DNA of 43,075 nt, taken from Balneolales bacterium. GTDB taxonomy: Bacteria; Bacteroidota; Rhodothermia; Balneolales; Cyclonatronaceae. The position numbers and the translations under genes were made by a program. Below are positions 1 through 8,847 of the stretch, piece by piece (position 1 is the stretch's first letter; every line of letters begins with the position of its first letter). The stretch is taken from positions 1 through 43,075 of the forward strand of contig JAFIET010000024.1 in NCBI GenBank assembly GCA_020832405.1, read 5' to 3'. The notes under the pieces were generated by a model. That model saw only the letters and a list, made by a program, of their open reading frames with translations, did no database searches and had not been told where the DNA came from.

Positions 1-299
1 GCGGCGTTCATCCTTCCGAAAAACCATCAAAGCTGGGCGAAGCACGCCTGCAGCATTTTGCGGAAACCGCCCTGCTGATCAGCAACCGGGCCTTCGATAC
101 GAAAGGCATAACCCTCGATGAATCCCGTGTTGCACAGGCGAAATCAGCGGGCATAAAGCGGCGCGGTTACCGGCACTACGTTTTCGCCCGCGAAGCTGAA
201 GCCTGCTACAGTTGCGGTACTGAAATCGAGAAAACGGCCATGAACAGCCGGCGTATCTATCTCTGTAAAACTTGTCAGCCCGTACCGGCCAAAAGCTGA
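1..299 (+). CDS. Fpg/Nei-family DNA glycosylase, C-terminal part (5' end outside window)
   Basis: An open frame enters from the left edge (first full codon at base 3) and stops at 297-299, giving about 98 residues. It ends in a zinc finger of the form C-x2-C-x16-C-x2-C (CYSCGTEIEK...LCKTCQP), with RRGYRHYVFAREAEACYSC just before it. This is the C-terminal signature of the formamidopyrimidine-DNA glycosylase / endonuclease VIII family, which excises oxidised bases in base excision repair. The preceding stretch (SEKPSKLGEARLQHF...) fits the end of the helix-two-turn-helix domain. The catalytic N-terminus is not in the window, so Fpg and Nei cannot be separated; the KRRGYRHYVFAR wording leans towards the Nei-like group. 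The stop codon lies inside the loop of a perfect hairpin that acts as the gene-end terminator. Confidence 0.85.
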   Translation, partial: GVHPSEKPSKLGEARLQHFAETALLISNRAFDTKGITLDESRVAQAKSAGIKRRGYRHYVFAREAEACYSCGTEIEKTAMNSRRIYLCKTCQPVPAKS

Positions 300-313
300 T
301 ACGGGCTGACAAG
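271..313. terminator. Bidirectional hairpin terminator overlapping a gene end
   Basis: A perfect 14-bp inverted repeat has arms at 271-284 (CTTGTCAGCCCGTA) and 300-313 with a 15-nt loop. It sits between two convergent genes. On the minus strand the second arm is followed directly by TTTT; on the plus strand TTTT follows after a few bases. The left arm is coding sequence of the glycosylase zinc finger. Confidence 0.75.
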
Positions 314-344
314 TAAGTTTTGCTGATACCTGAGCGGGGCGGGC

Positions 345-1118
345 TTAGTCTGCGAGATTATCCTTCAGGTCGGCCATAAAACGCTGTACCCGTTTTGCAT
401 TTACGCCGAGATCAGTGCCGCCGATGCGCGATTTGGATCGCATGTCGAATACGGTGCGGCCGTTATCGGAAACCAGCCGGATAACGACATCATCCTTAAA
501 ACCGAACCACGGCAGCTTTTCGGTTGCCTCGATAAGGCCGGTTTCGTAATTGCCGGCTACCAGATCCCAGCCGCGCGCGCCTATCAAACTAACTGCTTCG
601 TCGTAAACGCGCTGCTTCGGGTGAGGCAGGTAGATGGTGATCAGATCAGGGAAGGCTGCCCGCTGCAGCATGGCAACCGCATCCCCGCCGAATTCGGGCG
701 GATTAGGCGCATCGGCACGGAGCGGCAGAATGGCATCAAAAGCAGGCGGGTTTTGGGTATCAGTCGATACTTCGTGCAGAAACGGGTTGTTGTTAACCTG
801 TGCCTGCCAGTAAAGCGCGATCGAAACGGCCGTGACGCTTAGCAAAACCGTAAGCAGGGTGTACGACAGATGAAGACCCCTGCTGCGGCTGCGGTTGGCA
901 AAGTACAGGGAAAGCAGCCCGGCAATTCCGAACACAATCAGCATGTATCCGCTGATGCGCAGCACGGCAAACGCTGTGCTCAGCCCCCAGATGCCCCAGT
1001 TATAGCCGTATCCGGAAAAGGCAAAAGCCAGTGCGGTGAGCGCAGTAAGTCCGAACAAAGTCGAAAAATACCAGGATGAAAACGCAGAGGATTTTGGTTC
1101 GGCTTCAGGGTTTTCCAT
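345..1118 (-). CDS. DUF1499 domain membrane protein
   Basis: A 257-residue protein. The N-terminal ~105 residues hold three hydrophobic segments (about 15-37, 44-72 and 82-104), so it is an inner-membrane protein. The C-terminal half (about 140-257) carries the DUF1499 pattern: a conserved Trp/Phe-Gly-Phe-Lys-Asp-Asp core, then RTVFDMRSKSRIGGTDLGVN and a final helix NAKRVQRFMADL. The biochemical role of DUF1499 is unknown. The start ATG is 36 bases after the stop of the upstream M14 peptidase gene, so both are probably one transcript with dapA; the hairpin at 271-313 would end it. No odd residue or frameshift was seen. Confidence 0.8.
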   Translation of the reverse strand: MENPEAEPKSSAFSSWYFSTLFGLTALTALAFAFSGYGYNWGIWGLSTAFAVLRISGYMLIVFGIAGLLSLYFANRSRSRGLHLSYTLLTVLLSVTAVSIALYWQAQVNNNPFLHEVSTDTQNPPAFDAILPLRADAPNPPEFGGDAVAMLQRAAFPDLITIYLPHPKQRVYDEAVSLIGARGWDLVAGNYETGLIEATEKLPWFGFKDDVVIRLVSDNGRTVFDMRSKSRIGGTDLGVNAKRVQRFMADLKDNLAD

Positions 1119-1153
1119 GGAGAGATGCTGTTTGGTTGAATAAATCGGAAGTG

Positions 1154-3694
1154 CTACTGACCCACAAAGAACAGCGCATTCGCAAACAGCAGGGCGCCGT
1201 TGTGCCAGAATCCGCGAAAGATGGGGTTGTCGTTAAGGTACACAATATTCCCGCGCCCGTATGGCTGAACGCCGAAAACGAGAGAGTTTTCTATGTGTTC
1301 TTTCACCCGGTAGCCTTCAAAACCGGAGCGGTGAGCGCCGGTTTGCAGGGTACCCACGTTGAAACCGTTCTCCAGGTATTCAAAAGCTGTTGCGCCTGAT
1401 TTCAGCGAGTAGTAAAATTCCGGGTAACCAAATGCAAGCGGATGGCTGTTATCAAGGGCGATATAATAGATGCTGCCGGTAATCAGGCTCGCGGCGGCAT
1501 CGCGCTGCCGGTCTTCGGTGCGGAGCAGCTGCCGTGCCGTGCGCTCTTCATCCGTAAGCTCGGGCATGCCGCGCATCTGCTGAAACTGATCACCATTATC
1601 AAGGGCACGGATAGAGTTACCGAAGGTAATCATGCGGCCTCCGTTGCGAATCCAGCGGCGAAGATCATCTTTCACCTGTCCGCTCACCTGATTGAGGTAT
1701 CCGCCTTGCGGCAGAACGATGACATCAAAATCAGAAAAATCGACCCGGTTCAGGTGGGTATGCTCAAAAACGGAGTGCGGATACTCCAGCTCCTGATCCA
1801 GGAAATGCCAGATTTCACCGAAGTTGTTTGGGTTAGCACCCGGACCGCCGATGAGCGCAATACGCGGCGCATGCACCATAGGTACGCTTGAGGAGCCAAA
1901 ATCACGGCCGTTCATCACAAGTCCGGTGTTAAGGGCAACCAGCTCACGGCCGAGTTCTTCCGAAAGCTCCCGAACGATGGTATCAAACCGGTCGCCAAGG
2001 TTCTCGTTACCGCGGCGGGTAAGGATGAGCGTGCCCCGCTCCCAGGTGCGCTGCCCGTCCATGCTGAATGGCTGCGTTGCGAAGCGCACGCGGATGTTGT
2101 GCTGCAGCAGCTGCGCCAGGAAAAAAGCATCCTGTTTGCTGCCCCAGCCGGCAAGGTAGGCGTAGGGCTTATCTGGCATGACGCTGAAATCCGTTACGGG
2201 ATGGCTCACCGCAAAAGTCCCGGCCGGATCAATGCGGCGCTCTATCGCGAAAGCTTCCAGCCCCATGGCGTAAGGTACCGCCCATGCGGTGATGTCGTAG
2301 GTGAGGGAATCTACCACGGTTGTGCGGGGCTCAAAAAGCACGTTCAGCAGAACCGATTTGGGCTGATGCGCGCTGATGAGCAGGTCCTGACTGCTCAGGC
2401 TGATGTTGCGCTCATCGAGCGACTGATAGTCGAGGGCGCGCACCGAGCGCACTTCCGGCGCCTTACCATAGCTGATGCCCCAGGCATCGAGGTAGCTGGT
2501 GAGCAGCTCGAGTTTATCCGCGCTGTTGTTGCCGGAAACCACATAGGTTTTGTGCGGCGCATAGGGCGTTGCCGCGGCATCGCGGAAAAAACGGAAGAAC
2601 TCTTCAGCAACCCGCTCATAATGCAGCGAGGTAACTTCCACCGTTGACATGCCCGCAACATGCTGATTCAGGATGCGGCGTGCAAAAGTGAGGGTGTCGC
2701 CTTCAGCCGTTATCACGCTGAGGCCGCCCTGCGAGTTGCCGGCCTGCTCGTAGGTCATGCCGATGGCCCCGTTAAAGGTCGGGTAGGTATCGCCGTAGCT
2801 CGGGTAGAACAGGTCGAAGAATTCGCGGGTGAAATAAATCCGGAAATCTTCATCAAAATGACGGGCGTGGTTTTCCCCAATCGTCTGCTGAAAATCCCGC
2901 TGCCAGTCGGAGATGGCAACATGAAACGGCTCGGCGGCCGGCGGAAAATAATACGGCTGATCTACGCCCATTTCGTGGAAATCGGCATGGATATGCGGCA
3001 TCCACTGATGATAGGCTGCCATCCGTTGCCGGGTTTCGATCTGTACCTGCCAGGCCCAGTCGCGGTTAAGGTCGTAGTTGTAGTGGTTAGACCGGGCGTT
3101 GGGCCAGGGTTCGATATGCTCGCGGGAGGCACGGTACGGATCGGGCTGTCGCCCGGCGGTTTGGTGGTACCAGTTTACGTAGCGGTCGCGTCCGTCGGGG
3201 TTCAGCAGCGGATCGATGATTACTACGGTGTTCTGAAGATGGGTGTCGTCGCCGGTGGCAAGCTCATATAGCGTGAAAAGCGCGGCTTCCGTAGCGGATA
3301 TTTCGTTGCCGTGCACGTTGTAGCTCAGCCACACGATGGCCTTCGATTCAAGGGTGGTAGCCTGCCCTTCCAGCAGACCCGCGCGGCGCAGGTTGTTCGT
3401 TCTGATTTCTTCCAGGCGGGCCAGGTTTTCAGGCGTGCTTACATACAGCAATACGAGGCTGCGGCCTCCGTACGACTTCCCGTACGGCTCAGCCACTACA
3501 CGGTCGCTGTTTTCAGCTACATGCATCACATAATCCATCACTCGGTGATGCGGGGTAAGGCGTTCCCCTTTGGCGTAGCCCAGAAAAGCCTCCGGCGACT
3601 GTACCTGCTGTGCAAAGGCTGAAGAAACTGTGGCGAGCTGCATCATCCCAAATAAACAAAGCAGAGCCATCGTGGCGCGTAACGTACGATTCAT
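1154..3694 (-). CDS. Secreted M14-family zinc carboxypeptidase-like protein
   Basis: The M14 zinc-binding HxxE is seen as HGNE (residues ~128-131 counted from this start), followed by NPDGRDR, a second zinc-ligand region HADFHEMG about 107 residues later, and MTYEQAG carrying the likely catalytic Glu. The C-terminal third contains a class I glutamine-amidotransferase-like fold segment (RIALIGGPGANPN ... DVIVLPQGGY), an arrangement known from large bacterial M14 proteins. The start at 3694 was chosen because MNRTLRATMALLCLF...SSAFAQ is a clean signal peptide; the longer frame (to 3745) would bury it behind 17 residues. It should act in the periplasm or outside the cell on peptides. There is no T9SS tail. 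It lies 53 bases downstream of dapA and is probably cotranscribed. Confidence 0.88.
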   Translation of the reverse strand: MNRTLRATMALLCLFGMMQLATVSSAFAQQVQSPEAFLGYAKGERLTPHHRVMDYVMHVAENSDRVVAEPYGKSYGGRSLVLLYVSTPENLARLEEIRTNNLRRAGLLEGQATTLESKAIVWLSYNVHGNEISATEAALFTLYELATGDDTHLQNTVVIIDPLLNPDGRDRYVNWYHQTAGRQPDPYRASREHIEPWPNARSNHYNYDLNRDWAWQVQIETRQRMAAYHQWMPHIHADFHEMGVDQPYYFPPAAEPFHVAISDWQRDFQQTIGENHARHFDEDFRIYFTREFFDLFYPSYGDTYPTFNGAIGMTYEQAGNSQGGLSVITAEGDTLTFARRILNQHVAGMSTVEVTSLHYERVAEEFFRFFRDAAATPYAPHKTYVVSGNNSADKLELLTSYLDAWGISYGKAPEVRSVRALDYQSLDERNISLSSQDLLISAHQPKSVLLNVLFEPRTTVVDSLTYDITAWAVPYAMGLEAFAIERRIDPAGTFAVSHPVTDFSVMPDKPYAYLAGWGSKQDAFFLAQLLQHNIRVRFATQPFSMDGQRTWERGTLILTRRGNENLGDRFDTIVRELSEELGRELVALNTGLVMNGRDFGSSSVPMVHAPRIALIGGPGANPNNFGEIWHFLDQELEYPHSVFEHTHLNRVDFSDFDVIVLPQGGYLNQVSGQVKDDLRRWIRNGGRMITFGNSIRALDNGDQFQQMRGMPELTDEERTARQLLRTEDRQRDAAASLITGSIYYIALDNSHPLAFGYPEFYYSLKSGATAFEYLENGFNVGTLQTGAHRSGFEGYRVKEHIENSLVFGVQPYGRGNIVYLNDNPIFRGFWHNGALLFANALFFVGQ

Positions 3695-3747
3695 AAACGG
3701 GTAGTTAGTAGTGTGGGGAAAAAGAAAACCGATCCGGAACATCATGT

Positions 3748-4647
3748 TCAGACCAGTTTCAGGTTTTGAAGTTCTTCGGTAAGGCTGGTGCGCAGGCGCG
3801 GGCTCATGGGTACAAGCGGGAGCCGGAGCACGTTTTTGATGAGGCCCATTTCGGCGAGAGCTGCTTTCACTACGGTGGGGTTGCTCTCCCAGAAGTTGGC
3901 TTTCATAAGGGGAAGCAGCTGATAATGCCGGGCACGTGCCTGCTCAAAATCACCGCTGAGTGCCGCGTTTACCATCTGCACCATCAGTGCCGGTGCTTCA
4001 TTGGAAATCACCGAGATGGTTCCCCTGCCGCCGCAGCCCAGCACGGGCAGGGTGATGGGATCGTCGCCGGCCAGCACCGTAAACGGCTGCGGAACCCGCT
4101 GAATCACATCCATGATCTGATTGATATCGCCGCTTGCTTCCTTAACGGCAATAATATTAGGATGCCGTGCCAGTACGATGAGCGTATCTGTTGTGATGTT
4201 CACGGCCGTGCGGCCAGGCACGTTGTACACAATTATGGGCAGATCAACGGCATCCGCAACAGCGTGATAATGGGCAAGCAGGCCGTTTTGGGTGGGCTTG
4301 TTGTAGTAGGGAGATGCAATCAGCAGGGCCTGTGCCCCGTGTTCGCGGGCCAGCTTTGAGCGGGTGATGGTAGTTTGCGTGCAATTGGTTCCGGTACCGG
4401 CTATCAGCAGTGCCCTGCCGCTGAGCTTTTTGCGGGCAAAACCGAGCAGCTGCACGAACTCGGCCTCCGAAACGGTGGGGCTTTCCCCGGTTGTGCCGCA
4501 GACCACAACCCCGCTTACGCCGCCTTCGAGCTGCCAGTCCAGCAGTTTTCCGAAAGCAGCAAGATCCAGGCTGCCGTCTTCCGTAAAAGGCGTTACAATT
4601 GCCGTATATACCCCCTCAAGCCTGAGGTTATGCTGTGATGCGCTCAT
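3748..4647 (-). CDS. dapA: 4-hydroxy-tetrahydrodipicolinate synthase
   Basis: A 299-residue TIM-barrel enzyme condensing pyruvate with aspartate semialdehyde in the lysine/diaminopimelate pathway. Visible family motifs are GTTGESPT (51-58), SPYYNKPTQ (112-120), the catalytic Tyr141 in IVYNVPGRTAVN, and the Schiff-base Lys169 in IIAVKEASGD. Length is normal for DapA. The family also includes N-acetylneuraminate lyase and related aldolases, but the combined motifs and the GRTAVN loop favour DapA. It appears to be the first gene of a minus-strand set with the M14 peptidase and the DUF1499 protein; that pairing has no obvious metabolic logic beyond amino-acid supply. Confidence 0.92.
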   Translation of the reverse strand: MSASQHNLRLEGVYTAIVTPFTEDGSLDLAAFGKLLDWQLEGGVSGVVVCGTTGESPTVSEAEFVQLLGFARKKLSGRALLIAGTGTNCTQTTITRSKLAREHGAQALLIASPYYNKPTQNGLLAHYHAVADAVDLPIIVYNVPGRTAVNITTDTLIVLARHPNIIAVKEASGDINQIMDVIQRVPQPFTVLAGDDPITLPVLGCGGRGTISVISNEAPALMVQMVNAALSGDFEQARARHYQLLPLMKANFWESNPTVVKAALAEMGLIKNVLRLPLVPMSPRLRTSLTEELQNLKLV

Positions 4648-4745
4648 AAATGGATGATGAAATCAAAATTCGTATGAAAAAACCGGATCATTTTGAATAT
4701 ACGAAAGTAAACGGATGAGCAACATTCGGCGGACTTCAAGCCATG

Positions 4746-4775
4746 TAAAAGGGCGTGAATGCTCACGCCCTTTTA
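4746..4775 (-). terminator. Terminator of ppc
   Basis: A 13-bp perfect stem (4746-4758 with 4763-4775; TAAAAGGGCGTGA/TCACGCCCTTTTA) with a 4-nt loop lies just downstream of the ppc stop. The T-rich 3' side of the stem is within the arm, and the palindrome is symmetric enough to work on both strands. Confidence 0.8.
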
Positions 4776-4797
4776 GCATTTTTCGCAAAACTGCGGT

Positions 4798-7617
4798 TTA
4801 GCCGGTGCTCTGCATTGCAGCAGCTATGCCGTTAATGCTGGTGAAAAGTAGGTACCGGAGCTCACCGCCTTCGTCTGATTCCGGTTTTTCACGCCAGCGG
4901 GTCATCAGCTCGGCCTGCACAAGGTTGAGTACATCGGTGTAGGGGTTACGCAGGCGGATTGATTTCTGAATGACCGGGTTGTTATCGAGCAGCTCTTTCT
5001 GACCGGTAATCTGAAGGATGGCTTTTTTCGCAAGGCCAAACTCCTGATGGATGAGATCGGGTATGGTGCTGATTTCACTCAGGCTCGTGTAATAGGGAGC
5101 GATTGAAAAATGTGCCCGTGCCATTTCGCGCTGTGCGTTGTCGAGCACAACCCGGAAAAACGGCCATTCCCGGTACATCTGCTGCAGCTTTTCGAGCTTT
5201 CCGTGCGTCCCGATTTGCTCGTTCAGCGCAGAGCCGACCCCGAACCAGCCGGGGATGTTGTGCCGGATCTGTGTCCAGGCAAAAACCCAGGGGATGGCGC
5301 GCAGGCTGCTGAAATCGACTTCGCTGCCTGTTTTGCGCGAAACCGGGCGGGATGCAATCGGAAGCCGCGAGATGTGCTCGATGGGCGTAACCGAGGTGTA
5401 CCAGCTCCAGAAATCCTCATGGTGAATCAGCCCGTGATATGCATTCATGGAGCGGTCTGCTATTTCGCTCATCACCGCTGAAAAGCCACCGTTTTCCGGC
5501 TCGGCTGACTCCTTGTGGTAGCCGAGTCCGGAGGCGGTTGCCCGCAGCATGGCGTTCACAATCTGCTCGATGTGCCGGTGCGCTACGTGCGTGTGCGCAT
5601 AGCGGAAGGAGATTACCTCGCCCTGCTCGGTAAAGCGGATGCGCCCGCTGTGGCAGACCGGCGGCAGGGCCAGCATACCCTGATTGGCCCGGCCTCCCCC
5701 CCGGCCTACAGAACCGCCGCGGCCGTGAAACAGGCGGAAGTCGATGTCATAATTACGGCACACCCTCGCCAGCTTTTCCTGAGCCAGGTGCAGCGACCAG
5801 TTCGCCATCCAGTAGCCGCCGTCTTTGTTGCTGTCGCTGTAGCCCAGCATGATTTCCTGAAAGCGTCCGCGGGCTTCAAGGTGCAGGCGGTAAACCGGGT
5901 TTTCGTACAGCAGTGCCATGAGTTTGTCACTGTTTTCGAGGTCTTCCACGGTTTCAAAAAGCGGCACTACATCAATCCGGCTTTTTACTTTTCCGGCTTC
6001 AAGCTGCCATAGGCCGCACTCTTTGGCCAGAATCAGCACTTCCATCATATCGCTCACCTGATGCGTCATGCTGATGATAATGCTGCCAATGGCCTGCGGA
6101 TCAACCCGCGTCGTTTTGCGGATGGTGTGGAAAATGTCGATCGTATCCTGCGTTTGGTCGCTCAGTTTTGTGCTGAAAGGTACGAGCGGCCGCGGGTTTT
6201 TGAGCTCTTCGCTGAGCAGTCTGATGCGCTCATCTTCGCTCAGGCGCGAATAGTTTGCGGTTACGCCGGCCTGTGCGAACAGCTCATTGATGGTGTGCTC
6301 AAAAACAGAGCTGTGCTGCCTTATGTCGAGCGAAGCCAGTGAAAGGCCAAAAGTGCGCACCTGCATGAGTAGCGTTGCGATGGAACCGTTGTCGGCCATT
6401 TCCGCAAAGTTTTGTTCGCGCAGGCAGTTTTGAAGAAACTGAAGATCGTGCAGAAAGGCCTCAAGCGTATAAATAAAAGCCTCTTCATCGGGCTTGGCAG
6501 GGCGCAGCAGACCTTTGTCATCAGGCGGAAAGCTGAGCTGCAGCTTGGCCATAATCTGACTGATGCGGATGCGGTATGGTTCGTATTTGTGAACAGTCTC
6601 GATTTCCTGACTGAGCCTAACCGTGCTGCGGTCGGCTTCGATAGTATCCGAAAGTTTTTGCGGCACGCTGATTTGCCGGGTCGAAATACTGAGCTCACTC
6701 CGGAGCTCTTTGAGGGCTTCGAGGTACAGCTCAACAACGGCATTGCGCTGCGCCTGCAGGGTGAAGCGGCTCACCTCGGGCGTAACAAAAGGGTTGCCGT
6801 CGCGGTCGCCGCCAATCCACGAGCGGTAGCGGATAAAAACCGGCATTTCTGGGGCCTTGCCGTAATGCGTAATCAGCGCCTGACGCATATCCCGGTAAAT
6901 GAGCGGGATGGTTTTCCAGATCGCGTTGGTGAAAAAGTACAGGCCGTTTTTGATTTCATCATAAACGGTGAGGCGGGTGCTGCGTACATCGTCGGTGTTG
7001 AGCAGCAGCTTGATTTGGCGGAACATCTCGTCAATTTCTTCGGCTTCTTCAGCCCGGGTGAGTTTTTGAGAGCCGAGCCGGCCAAGTGCTTTTGAAATCC
7101 GGTTTTGGATGCGCAGTACCGAGCGCCGTCGGGCCTCGGTCGGGTGCGCCGTAAGGGTCGGCTGAATATCCATTTTCTGAAGCACCTCAACCACCTGCTC
7201 GTAGGTAAGCCCGGAAGCTTTGAGGATGGCAACCGCCTGCGAAATGGACTCCGCCCGGGTTTTGCCGGCATCTGCCTGAAGCTCTCGCTGCCGGTTAATG
7301 CGGATGATTTCCTGCTGCTCGGCCTTGTTTACCATGTGGAAAAAAGCGGTGTAGGCGCGCAGCAGCCAGTCAATCCGCTCAAGATCGAGAGTGCTGATGA
7401 TGTGCCGGGTTTCATCCCGCAGCGCATCTTTATTTTCAAGGTAGGCTGTTTTGCACTTGCTCCGCAGCCCGTCAACGAGGTCAAACATGTCCCGGCCGGC
7501 CTGATCGCGCACGGCTTCACCGATTAATACGCCCAGCAGGTTCACCTGCTTGCTGAGTGAGGTTGAAATGCCGTCGCCTTCAGCATTTACTTGTATTCCT
7601 TTCCAGGTAGTTTTCAT
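4798..7617 (-). CDS. ppc: Phosphoenolpyruvate carboxylase
   Basis: A 939-residue cytoplasmic enzyme that carboxylates phosphoenolpyruvate to oxaloacetate and refills the TCA cycle. The active-site His is in TAHPTEARRRS (His158). Further hallmarks are GYSDSNKDGGY (~591-601) and the Gly-rich loop FHGRGGSVGRGGGRA (~628-642). Length and motif order are normal. The very C-terminus reads QSTG where the family usually ends in (Q/R)NTG. The gene is monocistronic: it has its own terminator and is separated from secG by 256 bases containing the secG terminator. A TAnnTTTG promoter-like element lies upstream at 7746-7753. Confidence 0.96.
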   Translation of the reverse strand: MKTTWKGIQVNAEGDGISTSLSKQVNLLGVLIGEAVRDQAGRDMFDLVDGLRSKCKTAYLENKDALRDETRHIISTLDLERIDWLLRAYTAFFHMVNKAEQQEIIRINRQRELQADAGKTRAESISQAVAILKASGLTYEQVVEVLQKMDIQPTLTAHPTEARRRSVLRIQNRISKALGRLGSQKLTRAEEAEEIDEMFRQIKLLLNTDDVRSTRLTVYDEIKNGLYFFTNAIWKTIPLIYRDMRQALITHYGKAPEMPVFIRYRSWIGGDRDGNPFVTPEVSRFTLQAQRNAVVELYLEALKELRSELSISTRQISVPQKLSDTIEADRSTVRLSQEIETVHKYEPYRIRISQIMAKLQLSFPPDDKGLLRPAKPDEEAFIYTLEAFLHDLQFLQNCLREQNFAEMADNGSIATLLMQVRTFGLSLASLDIRQHSSVFEHTINELFAQAGVTANYSRLSEDERIRLLSEELKNPRPLVPFSTKLSDQTQDTIDIFHTIRKTTRVDPQAIGSIIISMTHQVSDMMEVLILAKECGLWQLEAGKVKSRIDVVPLFETVEDLENSDKLMALLYENPVYRLHLEARGRFQEIMLGYSDSNKDGGYWMANWSLHLAQEKLARVCRNYDIDFRLFHGRGGSVGRGGGRANQGMLALPPVCHSGRIRFTEQGEVISFRYAHTHVAHRHIEQIVNAMLRATASGLGYHKESAEPENGGFSAVMSEIADRSMNAYHGLIHHEDFWSWYTSVTPIEHISRLPIASRPVSRKTGSEVDFSSLRAIPWVFAWTQIRHNIPGWFGVGSALNEQIGTHGKLEKLQQMYREWPFFRVVLDNAQREMARAHFSIAPYYTSLSEISTIPDLIHQEFGLAKKAILQITGQKELLDNNPVIQKSIRLRNPYTDVLNLVQAELMTRWREKPESDEGGELRYLLFTSINGIAAAMQSTG

Positions 7618-7745
7618 AGCAAAATTGAGTCTGTTTTTTATAGGTCTGTAACCGGTTCGGTCGGCCGGTACTTGTTATCTGCACTGCAGGAAGGGTTTAA
7701 CGGCATGAATAGTTCAGACTGCAAAGCTGAACGAACCCTGTTCTT

Positions 7746-7753
7746 CAAAGGTA
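7746..7753 (-). promoter_or_regulatory. Possible Bacteroidota-type -7 element for ppc
   Basis: On the minus strand the bases read TACCTTTG, an exact match to the TAnnTTTG -7 consensus described for Bacteroidota primary sigma factors. It lies ~130 bases upstream of the ppc start and after the secG terminator. A clear -33 TTG-type partner was not found, so this is tentative. Confidence 0.25.
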
Positions 7754-7822
7754 AGGAGCGAATATACACTTTTCAGGCCGCTATTGAGGGTGCTCCGAAA
7801 GCGCTTGCGGACTGTTAAAATG

Positions 7823-7855
7823 AAAAAAGCCTTCATTCCGCAGAATGAAGGCTTT
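7823..7855 (-). terminator. Terminator of secG
   Basis: A 12-bp perfect stem (7826-7837 with 7844-7855) has a 6-nt loop. On the minus strand it is followed by an uninterrupted T run (complement of 7823-7828). It starts 18 bases after the secG stop. Confidence 0.88.
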
Positions 7856-7873
7856 AAAGAAAGCATAAAAAAG

Positions 7874-8254
7874 CTATTCCTGATTACCGTTGTTTTCAGC
7901 CGGCGCCGGTGCAGGAGCGGGTGCAGGTAATGTTTCCTGCGGAAGCTGCAGGTTTGGCGGAGCAGGCTGCTCAAAGCCGGTGCTGCGCTGAATCACACTG
8001 CCTTCCTGCGGACCTTTGTCGATCAGGAAGTTGGCGAGCAGGCACAGAACCAAAAAGGTACCGCCTAAAATAGAAGTTGACTTCGACAGGAAGTCGGCCG
8101 TGCGGCGGGCTCCCACCATATTGCCGGCACCACCGCCAACGTTACCGGCCATTCCGCCGGAAAGTCCGCCACCCTGACCGCTTTGCAGCAGGATAACAAT
8201 AATCAGGACGACACAGATGATGGCAATCAGAACGATTGTAATAGAATAGAGCAT
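7874..8254 (-). CDS. secG: Preprotein translocase subunit SecG
   Basis: A 126-residue protein with two transmembrane segments (about 3-24 and 60-82) around a Gly-rich loop, and the SecG signature LLQSGQGGGLSG ... FLSKSTSILGGTF. SecG is the small accessory subunit of the SecYEG channel. The C-terminal tail after the second membrane segment is longer than in E. coli and rich in Pro and Ala (PAPAPAPAPAE), which is a low-complexity extension without known role. It is divergent from the MmcQ/YjbR gene; the 185-base gap at 8255-8439 should hold both promoters. It is followed by a strong terminator. Confidence 0.93.
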   Translation of the reverse strand: MLYSITIVLIAIICVVLIIVILLQSGQGGGLSGGMAGNVGGGAGNMVGARRTADFLSKSTSILGGTFLVLCLLANFLIDKGPQEGSVIQRSTGFEQPAPPNLQLPQETLPAPAPAPAPAENNGNQE

Positions 8255-8439
8255 AATCAGTATGGAACAACGGGTGAAGTTGGAGTGTAGCTTGGAAAAA
8301 TACGTATAAGCGCTTTCTGTATCAACATCTGATTATCCTCTTATTTTCACCGGACTTTATCTTACTGCAGGCCGGAAATCTTTAAGTATCTTTCAAAAAA
8401 AGTCTTTCCCATTAACTGCCAAAACAGAGGTGTTCACCG

Positions 8440-8799
8440 ATGGATATTGCCCGATTCCGGGATTTTTGCCTTGCTTTCCCTCATGCGGAAGAATCGCTGC
8501 CTTTCGATGAAAATGCCCTCGTATTTAAGGTGATGGGCAAAATCTTCGCCATAACCGATATTGAAAAATGGGATATGGTTATCGTAAAGTGCGACCCGGC
8601 TGAGGCCGTTGAGCTGCGCGAAACCTATGATTTTGTGCAGCCCGGATACCACATGAGCAAAAAACACTGGAACAGCATCATGATTGTGCCGGAGCTGCCC
8701 GATCCCCTGCTCAGAAAATGGGTGCAGGACAGCTACGATCTCGTGGTCGCTTCCCTCCCGGCCAAAACCCGCAGGCTGATGCAGCAGGGTAACGAATGA
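8440..8799 (+). CDS. MmcQ/YjbR-family protein
   Basis: A 119-residue cytoplasmic protein. It begins MDIARFRDFCLAFPHAEESLPF, the typical N-terminal helix and Glu-rich turn of the MmcQ/YjbR (CyaY-like fold) family, followed by FKVMGKIFAI, a VIVKCDP strand, and the conserved Pro-Gly-Tyr-His-Met-x-Lys-x-His-Trp-Asn segment (PGYHMSKKHWNS). E. coli YjbR has a DNA-binding-type double-wing fold, but the cellular role of the family is not settled. It is a single gene, convergent with mutS2, with only 48 bases between the two stops. Confidence 0.88.
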   Translation: MDIARFRDFCLAFPHAEESLPFDENALVFKVMGKIFAITDIEKWDMVIVKCDPAEAVELRETYDFVQPGYHMSKKHWNSIMIVPELPDPLLRKWVQDSYDLVVASLPAKTRRLMQQGNE

Positions 8800-8847
8800 G
8801 GAGGCCCCAATCTGCCCGGGGGCACATCATCCTGTAAAAAAAATTTC

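Noticed and set aside
79-312. Minus-strand frame of 77 codons opposite the glycosylase end
   Set aside because: It lies opposite the clearly recognisable zinc-finger coding frame and has no family pattern; a shadow frame.
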